From Caballeronia novacaledonica (GTDB lineage: Bacteria > Pseudomonadota > Gammaproteobacteria > Burkholderiales > Burkholderiaceae): a DNA stretch of 64,000 nt. Made by a program: the position numbers and the translations under genes. The notes beneath the pieces were generated by a model. It was not told the origin of the DNA. It was given only the letters and a program-made list of their open reading frames with translations, and searched no databases. The stretch is taken from NCBI RefSeq assembly GCF_900258035.1, contig NZ_OGTP01000018.1, positions 62,001 through 126,000 on the forward strand. Reading direction: 5' to 3'. The first letter of the stretch is position 1. Every line of letters starts with the position of its first letter. Below, piece by piece: positions 32,633-41,316 of this stretch.

Positions 32633-32666
32633 AACAGCCCGATGGACCTGTCCATCGGGCTGTTTT
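32633..32666 (+). terminator. Terminator of the RNase/barstar pair
   Basis: AACAGCCCGATGGA (32633-32646) pairs with TCCATCGGGCTGTT (32651-32664) around CCTG, with TTTT at the end. It lies between barstar and the convergent rsmE and may also serve rsmE. Confidence 0.88.
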
Positions 32667-32685
32667 CGTTTGTTCGCCACGCGGA

Positions 32686-33423
32686 TCACCAGCCGCCCCA
32701 GCGCGCGGCCAGCGCCGCGAGCACCGCGATGCCCGCCGTTTCGGTGCGCAGCACGCGCGGGCCGAGTCCGAGCGTCGCGAATCCCGCATCGATGATCGCG
32801 CTTTCTTCACCCGGCGAAAAACCCGCTTCCGGTCCGATCAGCAACGTGACCGGGCTGGACGGCGCATCGGCCGGCAGCGACGCGAAGCTCACTTCGGCGC
32901 GCGGCGAGAGCAGCAGGCGCAGTTCGCCATCGGTGGCGGCGGGCAGGCCGGCGAGCCAGGCGTGCAGATCGCGCGGCGACGCGACCTCGGGCACGCGGTT
33001 GCGTCCACATTGCTCGCACGCCGCGCGCGTGAGCGCCTGCCAGTGCGCCTGACGCTTGAGCGCACGCTCGCCGGAAAGGCGCACGACGCCGCGCTCGGCG
33101 GTGATCGGTTGGATGGCCGCCACGCCCAGTTCCACTGCCTTCTCGATGAGCCAGTCCATCTTGTCGCCGCCCGCGATGCCTTGCGCGAGCGTCACGCGAT
33201 AAGGCGGCTCGGCCTCGCGGTCGCTGTGTTCGTCGATGCGCGCGGTCGCCGCGCGCTTCGCGATATCGACGAGCTCGCCGCGATACTCGCCGCCGCGGCC
33301 GTCGAAGAGCGTGATCGCATCGCCGGTTTGCAGGCGCAGCACCTGCACGTGACGCACGACGTCATCGGGAAGAGAAAGGGTTTGGCCCGCGAACAGCGGA
33401 CCGTCGATATGAAAACGTGGCAT
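32686..33423 (-). CDS. rsmE: 16S rRNA (uracil1498-N3)-methyltransferase
   Basis: A 245-residue SPOUT-class methyltransferase with the N-terminal PUA-like domain (MPRFHIDGPLFAGQTLSLPDD, HVQVLRLQTGD), the KMDWLIEKAVELGV motif, and the C-terminal knot with LLIGPEAGFSPGEE and LGPRVLRTETAGIAVLAAL. It methylates U1498 in helix 44 of 16S rRNA. It lies downstream of the VOC-family gene, with about 60 bases between. Confidence 0.96.
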   Translation of the reverse strand: MPRFHIDGPLFAGQTLSLPDDVVRHVQVLRLQTGDAITLFDGRGGEYRGELVDIAKRAATARIDEHSDREAEPPYRVTLAQGIAGGDKMDWLIEKAVELGVAAIQPITAERGVVRLSGERALKRQAHWQALTRAACEQCGRNRVPEVASPRDLHAWLAGLPAATDGELRLLLSPRAEVSFASLPADAPSSPVTLLIGPEAGFSPGEESAIIDAGFATLGLGPRVLRTETAGIAVLAALAARWGGW

Positions 33424-33486
33424 GAATGGCCGATCGCGAACCTTCCGTTCGCGGATAGTGGTGATGCCTTCCGGCGACGCGGCGGC

Positions 33487-33900
33487 TCAGCGCAGATGTC
33501 GCGCGATCGCCCAGCGATAGCCGTCCGGGTCTTCGATCTGCGCGAAGCGGTCGCCCCAGAACTGGTCCTGCGGCTCGATGAGCGGCTTCGCGCCGACGGC
33601 GAGCGCCTGCTGAAAAGTCGCGTCGACGTCATCGACATAAAGATAGAACGACTGCGGCGCCATCAGCCCCGAGCTTTTCGGCGTGCGCGCCTGCGAACCG
33701 TATGCGCCTTCGGGCGCGAACATCACGATCAACTGTCCGCGATACGTCATCTCGACATGGATGATCGTGCCGTCGTCGTTCACGCTGTCGCGCACCACGA
33801 AGCCGAGCGCCTTCTCATAGAACGCGATGCTGACGCGCGCGTCGCGCACGGTGAGGTACGGGATCAGCCAGGGGACGTCGGCGGGGCGAGGGTCGGTCAT
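33487..33900 (-). CDS. VOC (glyoxalase/bleomycin-resistance) family protein
   Basis: A 137-residue protein with one pair of beta-alpha-beta-beta-beta modules: LIPYLTVRDARVSIAFYEKALGFVV at the start, HVEMTYRGQLIVMFAP, SFYLYVDDVDATFQQALAVGA, and FAQIEDPDGYRWAIARHLR at the end. This matches the PhnB/glyoxalase-like VOC proteins. Substrate unknown. The start at 33900 (MTDPRPADVPW) fits the family; the upstream extension does not. It is probably transcribed together with rsmE. Confidence 0.85.
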   Translation of the reverse strand: MTDPRPADVPWLIPYLTVRDARVSIAFYEKALGFVVRDSVNDDGTIIHVEMTYRGQLIVMFAPEGAYGSQARTPKSSGLMAPQSFYLYVDDVDATFQQALAVGAKPLIEPQDQFWGDRFAQIEDPDGYRWAIARHLR

Positions 33901-34368
33901 CGAAAGCACTCCTTGAAGCCTTGCTGCTGCACATTGGTGAACATTTTGCCATGAAGCCGCACGAATAACGGACCGGCAGGAAACTTGCAAAAAAAGGTCG
34001 CGCGCCGGACGGATTTCGCCGGATGAACGTCCGTTGGCGACGCGCGATACCATGTAATGTCATGCGTTGTCACAGAGTCGTGCGAGTGTTGTATCGCTTG
34101 CGACGCGCGCGAGGGCGGCGCGGTTCCCGCGAATCGCCGAGCGTGATTTGCACGGAACATGCCCGCGCGCCGGGACGCCTCGCCGCATTGGATTCGCGCC
34201 TGACAGGCACGAGTCAATCGGACCGGTCTGTTAGAATGACGGCCTCCCGATCCTCGTCGTTTCTCGTCGTTCCGGTCCTGAAAACGTTGTGCCCCGCGGG
34301 TCCGGCTCGAGCGAAAAGTAACGCCAGAGAAGCACCATGGATCATTTCAGGACCTGCCCCGACTCGAC
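33901..34368. other. Intergenic region between VOC gene and tktA
   Basis: About 470 bases with no gene I can support. It must hold the divergent promoters of the VOC/rsmE unit and tktA. TAGAAT at 34232-34237 is a reasonable -10 for tktA, but no good -35 is visible. The long leader (about 125 bases after that -10) holds no clear riboswitch or attenuator. Confidence 0.4.
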
Positions 34369-36420
34369 ATGACGATCCCGACCTCCAGCCAGTCCGCCCT
34401 CATGGCCAACGCAATCCGCGCGCTCGCCATGGACGCCGTTCAACAAGCCAACTCCGGTCACCCCGGCATGCCGATGGGCATGGCGGAAATTGGCGTCGCG
34501 CTGTGGTCGCGCCATCTGAAGCACAACCCGGCGAACCCGCACTGGTTCGACCGCGACCGTTTCGTTCTGTCGAACGGTCACGGGTCGATGCTGCTGTACT
34601 CGCTCCTGCATCTCACCGGCTACGACCTGCCGCTGAGCGAACTGAAGAACTTCCGCCAACTGCATTCGAAGACGCCGGGCCACCCGGAAGTCGGCATGAC
34701 GCCGGGCGTCGAGACGACCACGGGCCCGCTCGGCCAGGGCGTCGGCAATGCGGTCGGCATGGCGCTCGCCGAAGCGCTGCTCGCCGCCGAATTCAACAAG
34801 ACTGACGCGAAGATCGTCGACCATTACACGTATGTATTCCTCGGCGACGGCTGTCTGATGGAAGGCATCTCGCACGAGGGCTGCTCGCTCGCCGGCACGC
34901 TGAAGCTGAACAAGCTGATCGCGCTCTACGACGACAACGGCATTTCGATCGACGGCCACGTCGAGCACTGGTTCCACGACGACACGCCGAAGCGCTTCGA
35001 AGCCTACGGCTGGAACGTGATCCGTGCAGTGGACGGCCACAACGTCGATGCGGTCGATGCCGCCATCGCGCAAGCCAAAAAGTCGGACAAACCGACGCTG
35101 ATCTGCTGCCGCACGGTCATCGGAAAGGGCGCGCCGACGAAGGCGGGCGGCCACGATGCGCACGGCGCGCCGCTCGGCGACAAGGAAATCGCGGCGACGC
35201 GCGCGGCTATCGGCTGGAACTACGGTCCGTTCGAGATTCCGCAGGAAGTGTACGCAGCGTGGGACGCGAAGGAGCAGGGCACGCACGCGGAAGCCGAGTG
35301 GAACAAGGCGTTCGGCGCTTACCGCGCGAAGTACGACGCGGATGCCGCGGAATTCGCGCGCCGCATGAACGGCGAACTGCCGGCGAACTGGACGGAAGCC
35401 GCTGCGAAGATCATCGAAGACGCGAACCAGAAGGCCGAGACCATCGCGACGCGCAAGGCATCGCAGAACACGATCGAAGGCCTCGCCGCCGCGCTGCCGG
35501 AACTGCTCGGCGGTTCGGCCGACCTGACCGGTTCGAACCTGACCAACTGGAAGGCGTCGAAAGCCGTGCGCGCCGCCGGAGACGCGGAAAACGCGAATCC
35601 GGAGCACGCGGGCATCCAGTGGGGCAATCACATCAACTACGGCGTGCGCGAATTCGGCATGAGCGCGGCCATCAACGGCATCGCGCTGCACGGCGGCTAT
35701 CGTCCGTTCGGCGGCACGTTCCTGACGTTCTCGGACTACAGCCGCAACGCGCTGCGCGTCGCCGCGCTGATGAAATCGCGCTCGATCTTCGTGTTCACGC
35801 ACGATTCCATCGGCCTCGGTGAAGACGGCCCGACGCACCAGTCGGTCGAACACGTGTCCAGCCTGCGCCTGATCCCGAATCTGCAGACGTGGCGTCCGGC
35901 CGATACGGTCGAAACGGCCGTCGCGTGGACGCATGCGATCGCGCATCACGGTCCGTCGACGCTGATCTTCAGCCGCCAGAACCTGCAGTTCTCGGCGCGC
36001 AACGACATTCAGATCGCCAACGTCGCGAAGGGCGGCTACGTGCTGCGCGACTGGAACGACGACATTCCCGCGCGCAAGATCATCCTCATCGCGACCGGCT
36101 CGGAAGTGCAGCTCGCGATGGAAGCGGTCGAGGCGCTGGCGAAGGAAGGCATCGGCGCGCGCGTCGTGTCGATGCCCTGCACGAACGTCTTCGACAAGCA
36201 GGACGCCGAGTATCGCGAGCGCGTGCTGCCGAAGGGCGTGGCGCGCGTGGCGATCGAGGCGGGCGTGACGGATTTCTGGCGCAAGTACGTGGGCCTCGAA
36301 GGCGGCGTGGTCGGCATCGACACGTTCGGCGAGTCGGCGCCGGCGGGCGCGCTGTTCAAGCATTTCGGCTTCACGGTGGAGAACGTGGTCAAGACGGCAA
36401 AGGCCGTTCTCGCCGCGTAA
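34369..36420 (+). CDS. tktA: Transketolase
   Basis: A 683-residue thiamine-diphosphate enzyme. N-terminal domain: ANAIRALAMDAVQQANSGHPGMPMG, FVLSNGHGSMLLYSLLHL, the ThDP-binding GDGCLMEGISHEG, and IALYDDNGISIDG. The pyrimidine domain has GVREFGMSAAINGIALHG and TFLTFSDYSRNALRVAALM with DSIGLGEDGPTHQSVEH. It moves two-carbon units in the pentose phosphate pathway. gap follows after 47 bases, so the two are likely co-transcribed. The Shine-Dalgarno of tktA is weak. Confidence 0.98.
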   Translation: MTIPTSSQSALMANAIRALAMDAVQQANSGHPGMPMGMAEIGVALWSRHLKHNPANPHWFDRDRFVLSNGHGSMLLYSLLHLTGYDLPLSELKNFRQLHSKTPGHPEVGMTPGVETTTGPLGQGVGNAVGMALAEALLAAEFNKTDAKIVDHYTYVFLGDGCLMEGISHEGCSLAGTLKLNKLIALYDDNGISIDGHVEHWFHDDTPKRFEAYGWNVIRAVDGHNVDAVDAAIAQAKKSDKPTLICCRTVIGKGAPTKAGGHDAHGAPLGDKEIAATRAAIGWNYGPFEIPQEVYAAWDAKEQGTHAEAEWNKAFGAYRAKYDADAAEFARRMNGELPANWTEAAAKIIEDANQKAETIATRKASQNTIEGLAAALPELLGGSADLTGSNLTNWKASKAVRAAGDAENANPEHAGIQWGNHINYGVREFGMSAAINGIALHGGYRPFGGTFLTFSDYSRNALRVAALMKSRSIFVFTHDSIGLGEDGPTHQSVEHVSSLRLIPNLQTWRPADTVETAVAWTHAIAHHGPSTLIFSRQNLQFSARNDIQIANVAKGGYVLRDWNDDIPARKIILIATGSEVQLAMEAVEALAKEGIGARVVSMPCTNVFDKQDAEYRERVLPKGVARVAIEAGVTDFWRKYVGLEGGVVGIDTFGESAPAGALFKHFGFTVENVVKTAKAVLAA

Positions 36421-36467
36421 TACCGACGTCAGCGAAGCAGGTTTTTTTAGCCATCAGGAGATAGACC

Positions 36468-37478
36468 ATGACGATTCGCGTTGCAATCAACGGCTACGGC
36501 CGGATCGGCCGCAACACGCTGCGCGCCCTCTATGAGAACGGCAAGAAGCATGACATCGAGATCGTCGCCATCAACGACTTGGGCGATGCCAAGACCAACG
36601 CGCACCTGACGCAATACGACACGGCGCACGGCAAGTTCCCGGGCGAAGTATCGGTGGACGGCGATTACCTCGTCGTCAACGGCGACAAGATCCGCGTGCT
36701 GGCGAACCGCAACCCGGCCGAACTGCCGTGGGGCGAGCTGAAGGTCGACGTCGTGATGGAGTGCACGGGTTTCTTCACGACGAAGGAAAAGGCGAGCGCG
36801 CACATCAAGGGCGGCGCGAAGAAGGTCATCATCTCGGCGCCGGGCGGCAAGGATGTGGACGCGACCATCGTGTACGGCGTGAACCACAACGTGCTGAAGG
36901 CTTCGGACACGGTCATCTCGAACGCATCGTGCACGACGAACTGCCTCGCGCCGCTCGTCAAGCCGCTGAACGACAAGATCGGTTTGGTCAACGGTCTGAT
37001 GACCACGATCCACGCATACACGAACGATCAGGTTCTGACGGACGTGTACCACGAAGACCTGCGCCGCGCGCGCTCGGCGACGCACAGCCAGATCCCGACG
37101 AAGACGGGCGCTGCTTCGGCGGTCGGTCTCGTGCTGCCGGAACTGAACGGCAAGCTGGACGGTTACGCGATCCGCGTCCCGACGATCAACGTGTCGGTGG
37201 TCGATCTGTCGTTCATCGCCGCGCGCGACACGACGGTCGAGGAAGTCAACAAGATCATGAAGGAAGCGTCGCAAGGCGAGTTGAAGGGCGTGCTCGGCTA
37301 CAACGATGCACCGCTGGTCTCGATCGACTACAACCACAACCCGGCTTCGTCGACGTTCGATTCCACGCTCACGAAGGTTTCGGGCCGTCTCGTGAAGGTG
37401 TCGAGCTGGTACGACAACGAGTGGGGCTTCTCGAACCGCATGCTGGACACGGCGGTGGCGCTCGCGAACGCGAAGTAA
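36468..37478 (+). CDS. gap: Glyceraldehyde-3-phosphate dehydrogenase
   Basis: A 336-residue NAD-dependent enzyme: INGYGRIGRNTLRAL for cofactor binding, the catalytic SNASCTTNC with Cys155, HAYTNDQVLTD with the catalytic His region, and SWYDNEWGFSNRM. It oxidises glyceraldehyde-3-phosphate to 1,3-bisphosphoglycerate. This is the product of both aldolases encoded in the window (dgoA and eda), so gap is the common outlet. An AGGAG site precedes the start; a very strong terminator follows. Confidence 0.98.
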   Translation: MTIRVAINGYGRIGRNTLRALYENGKKHDIEIVAINDLGDAKTNAHLTQYDTAHGKFPGEVSVDGDYLVVNGDKIRVLANRNPAELPWGELKVDVVMECTGFFTTKEKASAHIKGGAKKVIISAPGGKDVDATIVYGVNHNVLKASDTVISNASCTTNCLAPLVKPLNDKIGLVNGLMTTIHAYTNDQVLTDVYHEDLRRARSATHSQIPTKTGAASAVGLVLPELNGKLDGYAIRVPTINVSVVDLSFIAARDTTVEEVNKIMKEASQGELKGVLGYNDAPLVSIDYNHNPASSTFDSTLTKVSGRLVKVSSWYDNEWGFSNRMLDTAVALANAK

Positions 37479-37498
37479 GTTTCAGCCCGCTGAAATGA

Positions 37499-37530
37499 CA
37501 AAGCCGCTCTTCGGAGCGGCTTTGTTTTTT
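37499..37530 (+). terminator. Terminator of tktA-gap
   Basis: CAAAGCCGCTC and GAGCGGCTTTG form a perfect 11-bp stem with a TTCG tetraloop followed by six T residues. Confidence 0.95.
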
Positions 37531-37545
37531 GTGCTGGACCGGGCG

Positions 37546-37935
37546 TTACGCCAGCTTTTCCCGCAGAAACGACACGACGTAAGGCGTCGCCGCCGCGGCA
37601 ACCGTCGATGCCGTGCCGGGATCGATTCCCATGCGCGCCGCGATCGATTCGGCGATGCGCCCCGTGAGCACGCCTTCGCCACCTTCCTCCATCGATTTCA
37701 GAAAGCCGTCGCCTCGCACGAGCCCCGTGGCGAACGCGGCGAAGAAGCTCTTGCCGGGATGATCGCCCAGCAATCCTTGATTCTGTTCTTCGGCGTGCGC
37801 GTGCGCGGTTTGCGCAGCGGTACTGAGCATTTGCTGGCTATCGCCGGTGCTGAAGCCTTGATCGGTCAGCGCTTGTGTGGCCTGCGCGCCGTGCTCCGAG
37901 GATAGAAATTCTGAAACGAGTTGTTGCATGTCCAT
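37546..37935 (-). CDS. YidB/DUF937-like small protein, function unknown
   Basis: A 129-residue protein with no signal or membrane segment: an acidic, Gln-rich helical N-terminus (MDMQQLVSEFLSSEHGAQATQAL) and a C-terminal helical segment LTGRIAESIAARMGIDPGTASTVAAAATPYVVSFL, which resembles the end of YidB/DUF937 proteins. The start at 37935 has an AAGGGGAG site; the frame extends upstream to 38028 without similarity. It is convergent with gap. The family call is tentative. Confidence 0.65.
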   Translation of the reverse strand: MDMQQLVSEFLSSEHGAQATQALTDQGFSTGDSQQMLSTAAQTAHAHAEEQNQGLLGDHPGKSFFAAFATGLVRGDGFLKSMEEGGEGVLTGRIAESIAARMGIDPGTASTVAAAATPYVVSFLREKLA

Positions 37936-38046
37936 CGACGCTGCTCCCCTTGATGTTCGCCAATTGCAGGGCAGCGCAAGCGGATAGAAACCTCCGGTAC
38001 GCACGGCCCTTGCTGAGACTGTGAACACGTCGGGAAGTGCCGTGCT

Positions 38047-38739
38047 TTATCTGTTCGGCACCGGAAAATGCACGCCCGCGCGCTGCGCCGCGTTGACGAT
38101 GTGCCCTTCGATCGCGCGGCCGGCCTTCTCTCCGTCGCGCGCCTTCAACGCTTCGATGATCACCGCGTGTTCGTGATACGTCGACAACACCAGTTCGCGC
38201 CGATAAAACGGCAGGCGCTGACTCTCCTTCATGATGTCGGCGCTGCCGCGCAGGATCGATTCGATCGCCGCGTTTCCCGCGAGACTCACGATGCGCATGT
38301 GGAACGCGAAATCCAGTTGCGCGGCTTCCTCCAGCGCCGATTCGGTCAGCGCGGCGTGCAGCGAGTCGAGATTGTCGTCGAGCCAGTCGATGTCCGCATC
38401 GCCGATCGAATGCGCCGCGAGCCGCGCGACGAATCCTTCCAGCGCGAAGCGCATCTGATACGTGTCGGGCAGCGATGCCTGATCCGCGAAACGCCACGGA
38501 TGCGCGTTGCTCGCCTGCGCGTTGCTGACGTACACGCCCTTGCCCGGCCGGATATGCAGCATGCCGAGCGCTTCGAGCGTCGAGAGCGCTTCGCGCAGCG
38601 ACGCCCTGCTGATCGACAGTTCGTCCGACAGTTGCCGTTGCGCCGGCAACAGACTCCCGACCGGGTACATGCTCGATTCGATGCGCTCGCGAATGGTCGC
38701 GATCGCGGCGTCGGTCACGGTATGCGGGACGTTTTTCAT
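38047..38739 (-). CDS. GntR/FCD-family regulator of the allantoin operon
   Basis: A 230-residue regulator. The winged helix at about 8-73 has the GntR pattern PVGSLLPAQRQLSDELSISRASLREALSTLEALGML. The FCD effector domain (about 90-220) has the Asp/His metal ligands DFAFHMRIVSLAGN and TYHEHAVIIEALKARD. Divergently transcribed from the transporter-allantoicase-ureidoglycolate lyase operon and flanked by TGGTC/GACCA-type palindromes, so it most likely represses that operon and itself. The effector could be allantoate, ureidoglycolate or glyoxylate; not shown by sequence. Confidence 0.9.
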   Translation of the reverse strand: MKNVPHTVTDAAIATIRERIESSMYPVGSLLPAQRQLSDELSISRASLREALSTLEALGMLHIRPGKGVYVSNAQASNAHPWRFADQASLPDTYQMRFALEGFVARLAAHSIGDADIDWLDDNLDSLHAALTESALEEAAQLDFAFHMRIVSLAGNAAIESILRGSADIMKESQRLPFYRRELVLSTYHEHAVIIEALKARDGEKAGRAIEGHIVNAAQRAGVHFPVPNR

Positions 38740-38759
38740 AGGAAGAAAACAGTATTGGC

Positions 38760-38770
38760 CGGTCTGACCG
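38760..38770. promoter_or_regulatory. Candidate GntR operator next to the regulator gene
   Basis: CGGTCTGACCG is an 11-base palindrome sharing the GGTC-N-GACC core with the site at 38908-38922. It lies 21 bases upstream of the GntR start codon, where binding would allow autorepression. Confidence 0.5.
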
Positions 38771-38865
38771 CCATTGTATGCGCGTGCCGGGCGCGCGTGT
38801 GAACGGCCGCTTCGCCGGGATTTTCATGCCCGATTTCAGCAGGGTAAACCGCTACGAATGCTTTC

Positions 38866-38894
38866 TTGACGAGGTTATATCGGCTTTCTAATAT
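38866..38894 (+). promoter_or_regulatory. Sigma70-like promoter of the transporter/allantoicase operon
   Basis: TTGACG (-35, 5 of 6) and TAATAT (-10, 4 of 6) with the ideal 17-base spacer. This is the best consensus promoter I found in the window. The start of transcription would fall at about 38901, just before the operator at 38908. Confidence 0.7.
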
Positions 38895-38907
38895 TCCCCA
38901 TCACAGC

Positions 38908-38922
38908 ACTGGTCCGACCAGT
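38908..38922. promoter_or_regulatory. GntR/FCD-type operator
   Basis: ACTGGTCCGACCAGT is a perfect 15-base palindrome with the TGGTCnGACCA core known for FadR/LldR-type GntR proteins. It lies directly downstream of the promoter at 38866-38894, about +7 to +21, ideal for repression. Confidence 0.7.
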
Positions 38923-38966
38923 CGGAACAGTTGCTCGAGTCCTGAGACATTCCAGAGGAGACGGTC

Positions 38967-40286
38967 GTGTCGAGATTTCTGAATTCGCTGTTCGGCAGAG
39001 TGATGATCGCGCTGGTCATCGGCATCGTGGTCGGCGCGCTGTTTCCGCAGTTCGGCCAGTCGTTGCGGCCATTGGGCGACGGCTTTCTGAAGCTCATCAA
39101 GATGGTGATCGGGCCGATCGTGTTCTGCGTCGTCGTGAGCGGCATGGCGAGCGCGGGCGATCTGAAGAAGGTCGGGCGCGTCGGATTGAAGGCGGTCGTC
39201 TACTTCGAGATCATGACGACGCTCGCGCTCGTGATCGGCGCGATTCTCGCGTGGGTGACGCGTCCGGGTGTCGGCATGAATATCGATCTGCACACGCTCA
39301 ACGCGGCGTCGCTCTCCACCTACACCGAACACGCGAAGAGCCTGAAGGACACCGCGGGCTTCCTGCTCAAGATCATCCCCGACACCGCGATCGATGCCTT
39401 CGCCAAAGGGGACATCCTGCAAGTGCTCGTGTTCGCCATCCTGTTCGGCGCGGCGCTCTCGATGCTCGGCGACAAGGCGCAGCGCGTGACGGTCTTCATC
39501 GACGAACTGTCGAACGTGTTCTTCCGCATCATGGCGTTCATCATCAAGCTCGCGCCGCTCGGCGTGCTCGGCGCGATCGCGTTCACGACCGGCCAGTATG
39601 GCGTCGCGTCGCTCAAGCAACTGGGTCTGCTCGTGATCGTGTTCTACGCGAGCTGCTTCCTGTTCGTGTTCGTCGTGCTGGGTGTGGTGATGCGCCTCGC
39701 GGGCTTCTCGATCTTCAAGCTCGTGCGCTATCTGCGCGAAGAACTGTCGATCGTGCTCGGCACGGCTTCGTCGGATGCCGTGCTGCCGCAGATCATGCGC
39801 AAGCTCGAATGGATGGGCGTGAAGGACTCGACCGTCGGTCTCGTGATTCCGACCGGCTACTCGTTCAACCTCGACGGCTTCTCGATCTATCTCACGCTCG
39901 CGGTGATCTTCATCGCGCAGGCGACCAACACGCCGCTGTCGCTGCATGACCTGATCGTCGTCGTGCTCGTGTCGCTGGTGACGTCGAAGGGCGCGCACGG
40001 CATTCCCGGCTCCGCGATCGTGATTCTCGCCGCGACGCTCTCCGCCATTCCCGCGATTCCCGTGCTCGGCCTCGTGCTGATTCTGCCGGTCGACTGGTTC
40101 GTCGGGATCGCGCGGGCGGTGACGAATCTCATCGGCAACTGCGTGGCGACGGTGGTCGTCGCCGTCTGGGAGAACGACATCGACCGGGCGCGCGCCAAGC
40201 GTGTGCTCGACCAGGACGCCGAATACCGCTTCGTGCCCGCCGCGCCGGAACCCGCGCACGGCCACGAAAACGCCCACGCAATCTGA
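38967..40286 (+). CDS. DctA-family dicarboxylate:cation symporter of the allantoin operon
   Basis: A 439-residue membrane protein of the DAACS family, starting at GTG 38967 with a GGAG site. About eight helices and two re-entrant loops are expected. Diagnostic stretches are LIKMVIGPIVFCVVVSGMASAG, GTASSDAVLPQIMRKLE (serine-rich hairpin), VIPTGYSFNLDG and TSKGAHGIPGSAIVILAATL. DctA takes up C4-dicarboxylates. Its position between a GntR regulator and allantoicase suggests a carboxylate of purine breakdown (allantoate or ureidoglycolate), or succinate uptake tied to that pathway. No transport gene for allantoin itself is present. Confidence 0.88.
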   Translation: MSRFLNSLFGRVMIALVIGIVVGALFPQFGQSLRPLGDGFLKLIKMVIGPIVFCVVVSGMASAGDLKKVGRVGLKAVVYFEIMTTLALVIGAILAWVTRPGVGMNIDLHTLNAASLSTYTEHAKSLKDTAGFLLKIIPDTAIDAFAKGDILQVLVFAILFGAALSMLGDKAQRVTVFIDELSNVFFRIMAFIIKLAPLGVLGAIAFTTGQYGVASLKQLGLLVIVFYASCFLFVFVVLGVVMRLAGFSIFKLVRYLREELSIVLGTASSDAVLPQIMRKLEWMGVKDSTVGLVIPTGYSFNLDGFSIYLTLAVIFIAQATNTPLSLHDLIVVVLVSLVTSKGAHGIPGSAIVILAATLSAIPAIPVLGLVLILPVDWFVGIARAVTNLIGNCVATVVVAVWENDIDRARAKRVLDQDAEYRFVPAAPEPAHGHENAHAI

Positions 40287-40305
40287 ACTGACGAAGGACA
40301 CTGAA

Positions 40306-41316
40306 ATGGCCAATCCGATTCTCGACGCAGACGCTCCCGCTTTCGCCCGCCGCTACATGAACCTCGCGGACCCGCGGCTCGGCGCGCAGGCGCTCTTCGC
40401 CACCGACGAATTCTTCGCGCCGAAGGAGCGCATGCTGGAGCCGCAGCCCGCGGTGTTCATTCCCGGCAAGTACGACGAGCACGGCAAGTGGATGGACGGC
40501 TGGGAGACGCGCCGCAAGCGCACGACGGGCTACGACTACTGCATCGTCAAGCTCGCGCGCGCGGGCGTGATTCACGGCATCGATATCGATACGAGCCACT
40601 TCACGGGCAATTTCCCGCCGGCGGCGTCGATCGAAGCGTGCTACAGCGAAAGCGGCCATCCGCAGGAAGACGGCGACTGGCGCGAGATCGTGCCGTCGAC
40701 GACATTGCAGGGCAATAATCATCACTATCTCGAGATCGGCGACACGCGCGCTTACACGCATCTGCGCGTGAATATTTATCCCGATGGCGGCATCGCGCGC
40801 TTGCGCGTCTATGGCCAGCCGAAGACGGATTTCTCGCGCGTCGAACGCGGCACGCTGCTCGATCTCGCGGCGATCGAAAACGGCGCGTATCTCGTCGCCG
40901 CGAACAATCAGCACTTCGGTCCGGCGTCGCAGATGCTGATGCCGGGACGCGGCGTGAACATGGGCGACGGCTGGGAAACGCGCCGGCGTCGCGAGCCGGG
41001 CAACGACTGGGCGATCGTCGCATTGGCGAATCCCGGCGTGATCCGCGCGATCGAAGTCGATACCGCGCATTTCAAGGGCAACTATCCGGACCGCTGCTCG
41101 CTGCAGGCGGCGCGCGTGGAAGGCGGCACGGACGAATCGCTCGTCACGCAGGCGATGTTCTGGCCCGTGCTGCTCGACGAGCAAAAGCTGTCGATGGACA
41201 GCGTGCATCGCTTCGAGAACGAGATCGCGGCGCTCGGCCCGGTGACGCACGTGCGCTTCAACATCTATCCGGACGGCGGGGTGTCGCGGCTGCGCGTCTT
41301 CGGAGAAATCGAATGA
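40306..41316 (+). CDS. alc: Allantoicase
   Basis: A 336-residue protein of two homologous beta-sandwich halves, both visible: MDGWETRRKRTTGYDYCIVKL in the first and GDGWETRRRREPGNDWAIVAL in the second, each followed by a DTSHFTGN or DTAHFKGN motif and NIYPDGGIARLRVYG or NIYPDGGVSRLRVFG. It hydrolyses allantoate to ureidoglycolate and urea. It is 19 bases after the transporter and overlaps the ureidoglycolate lyase start (ATGA). Confidence 0.97.
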   Translation: MANPILDADAPAFARRYMNLADPRLGAQALFATDEFFAPKERMLEPQPAVFIPGKYDEHGKWMDGWETRRKRTTGYDYCIVKLARAGVIHGIDIDTSHFTGNFPPAASIEACYSESGHPQEDGDWREIVPSTTLQGNNHHYLEIGDTRAYTHLRVNIYPDGGIARLRVYGQPKTDFSRVERGTLLDLAAIENGAYLVAANNQHFGPASQMLMPGRGVNMGDGWETRRRREPGNDWAIVALANPGVIRAIEVDTAHFKGNYPDRCSLQAARVEGGTDESLVTQAMFWPVLLDEQKLSMDSVHRFENEIAALGPVTHVRFNIYPDGGVSRLRVFGEIE

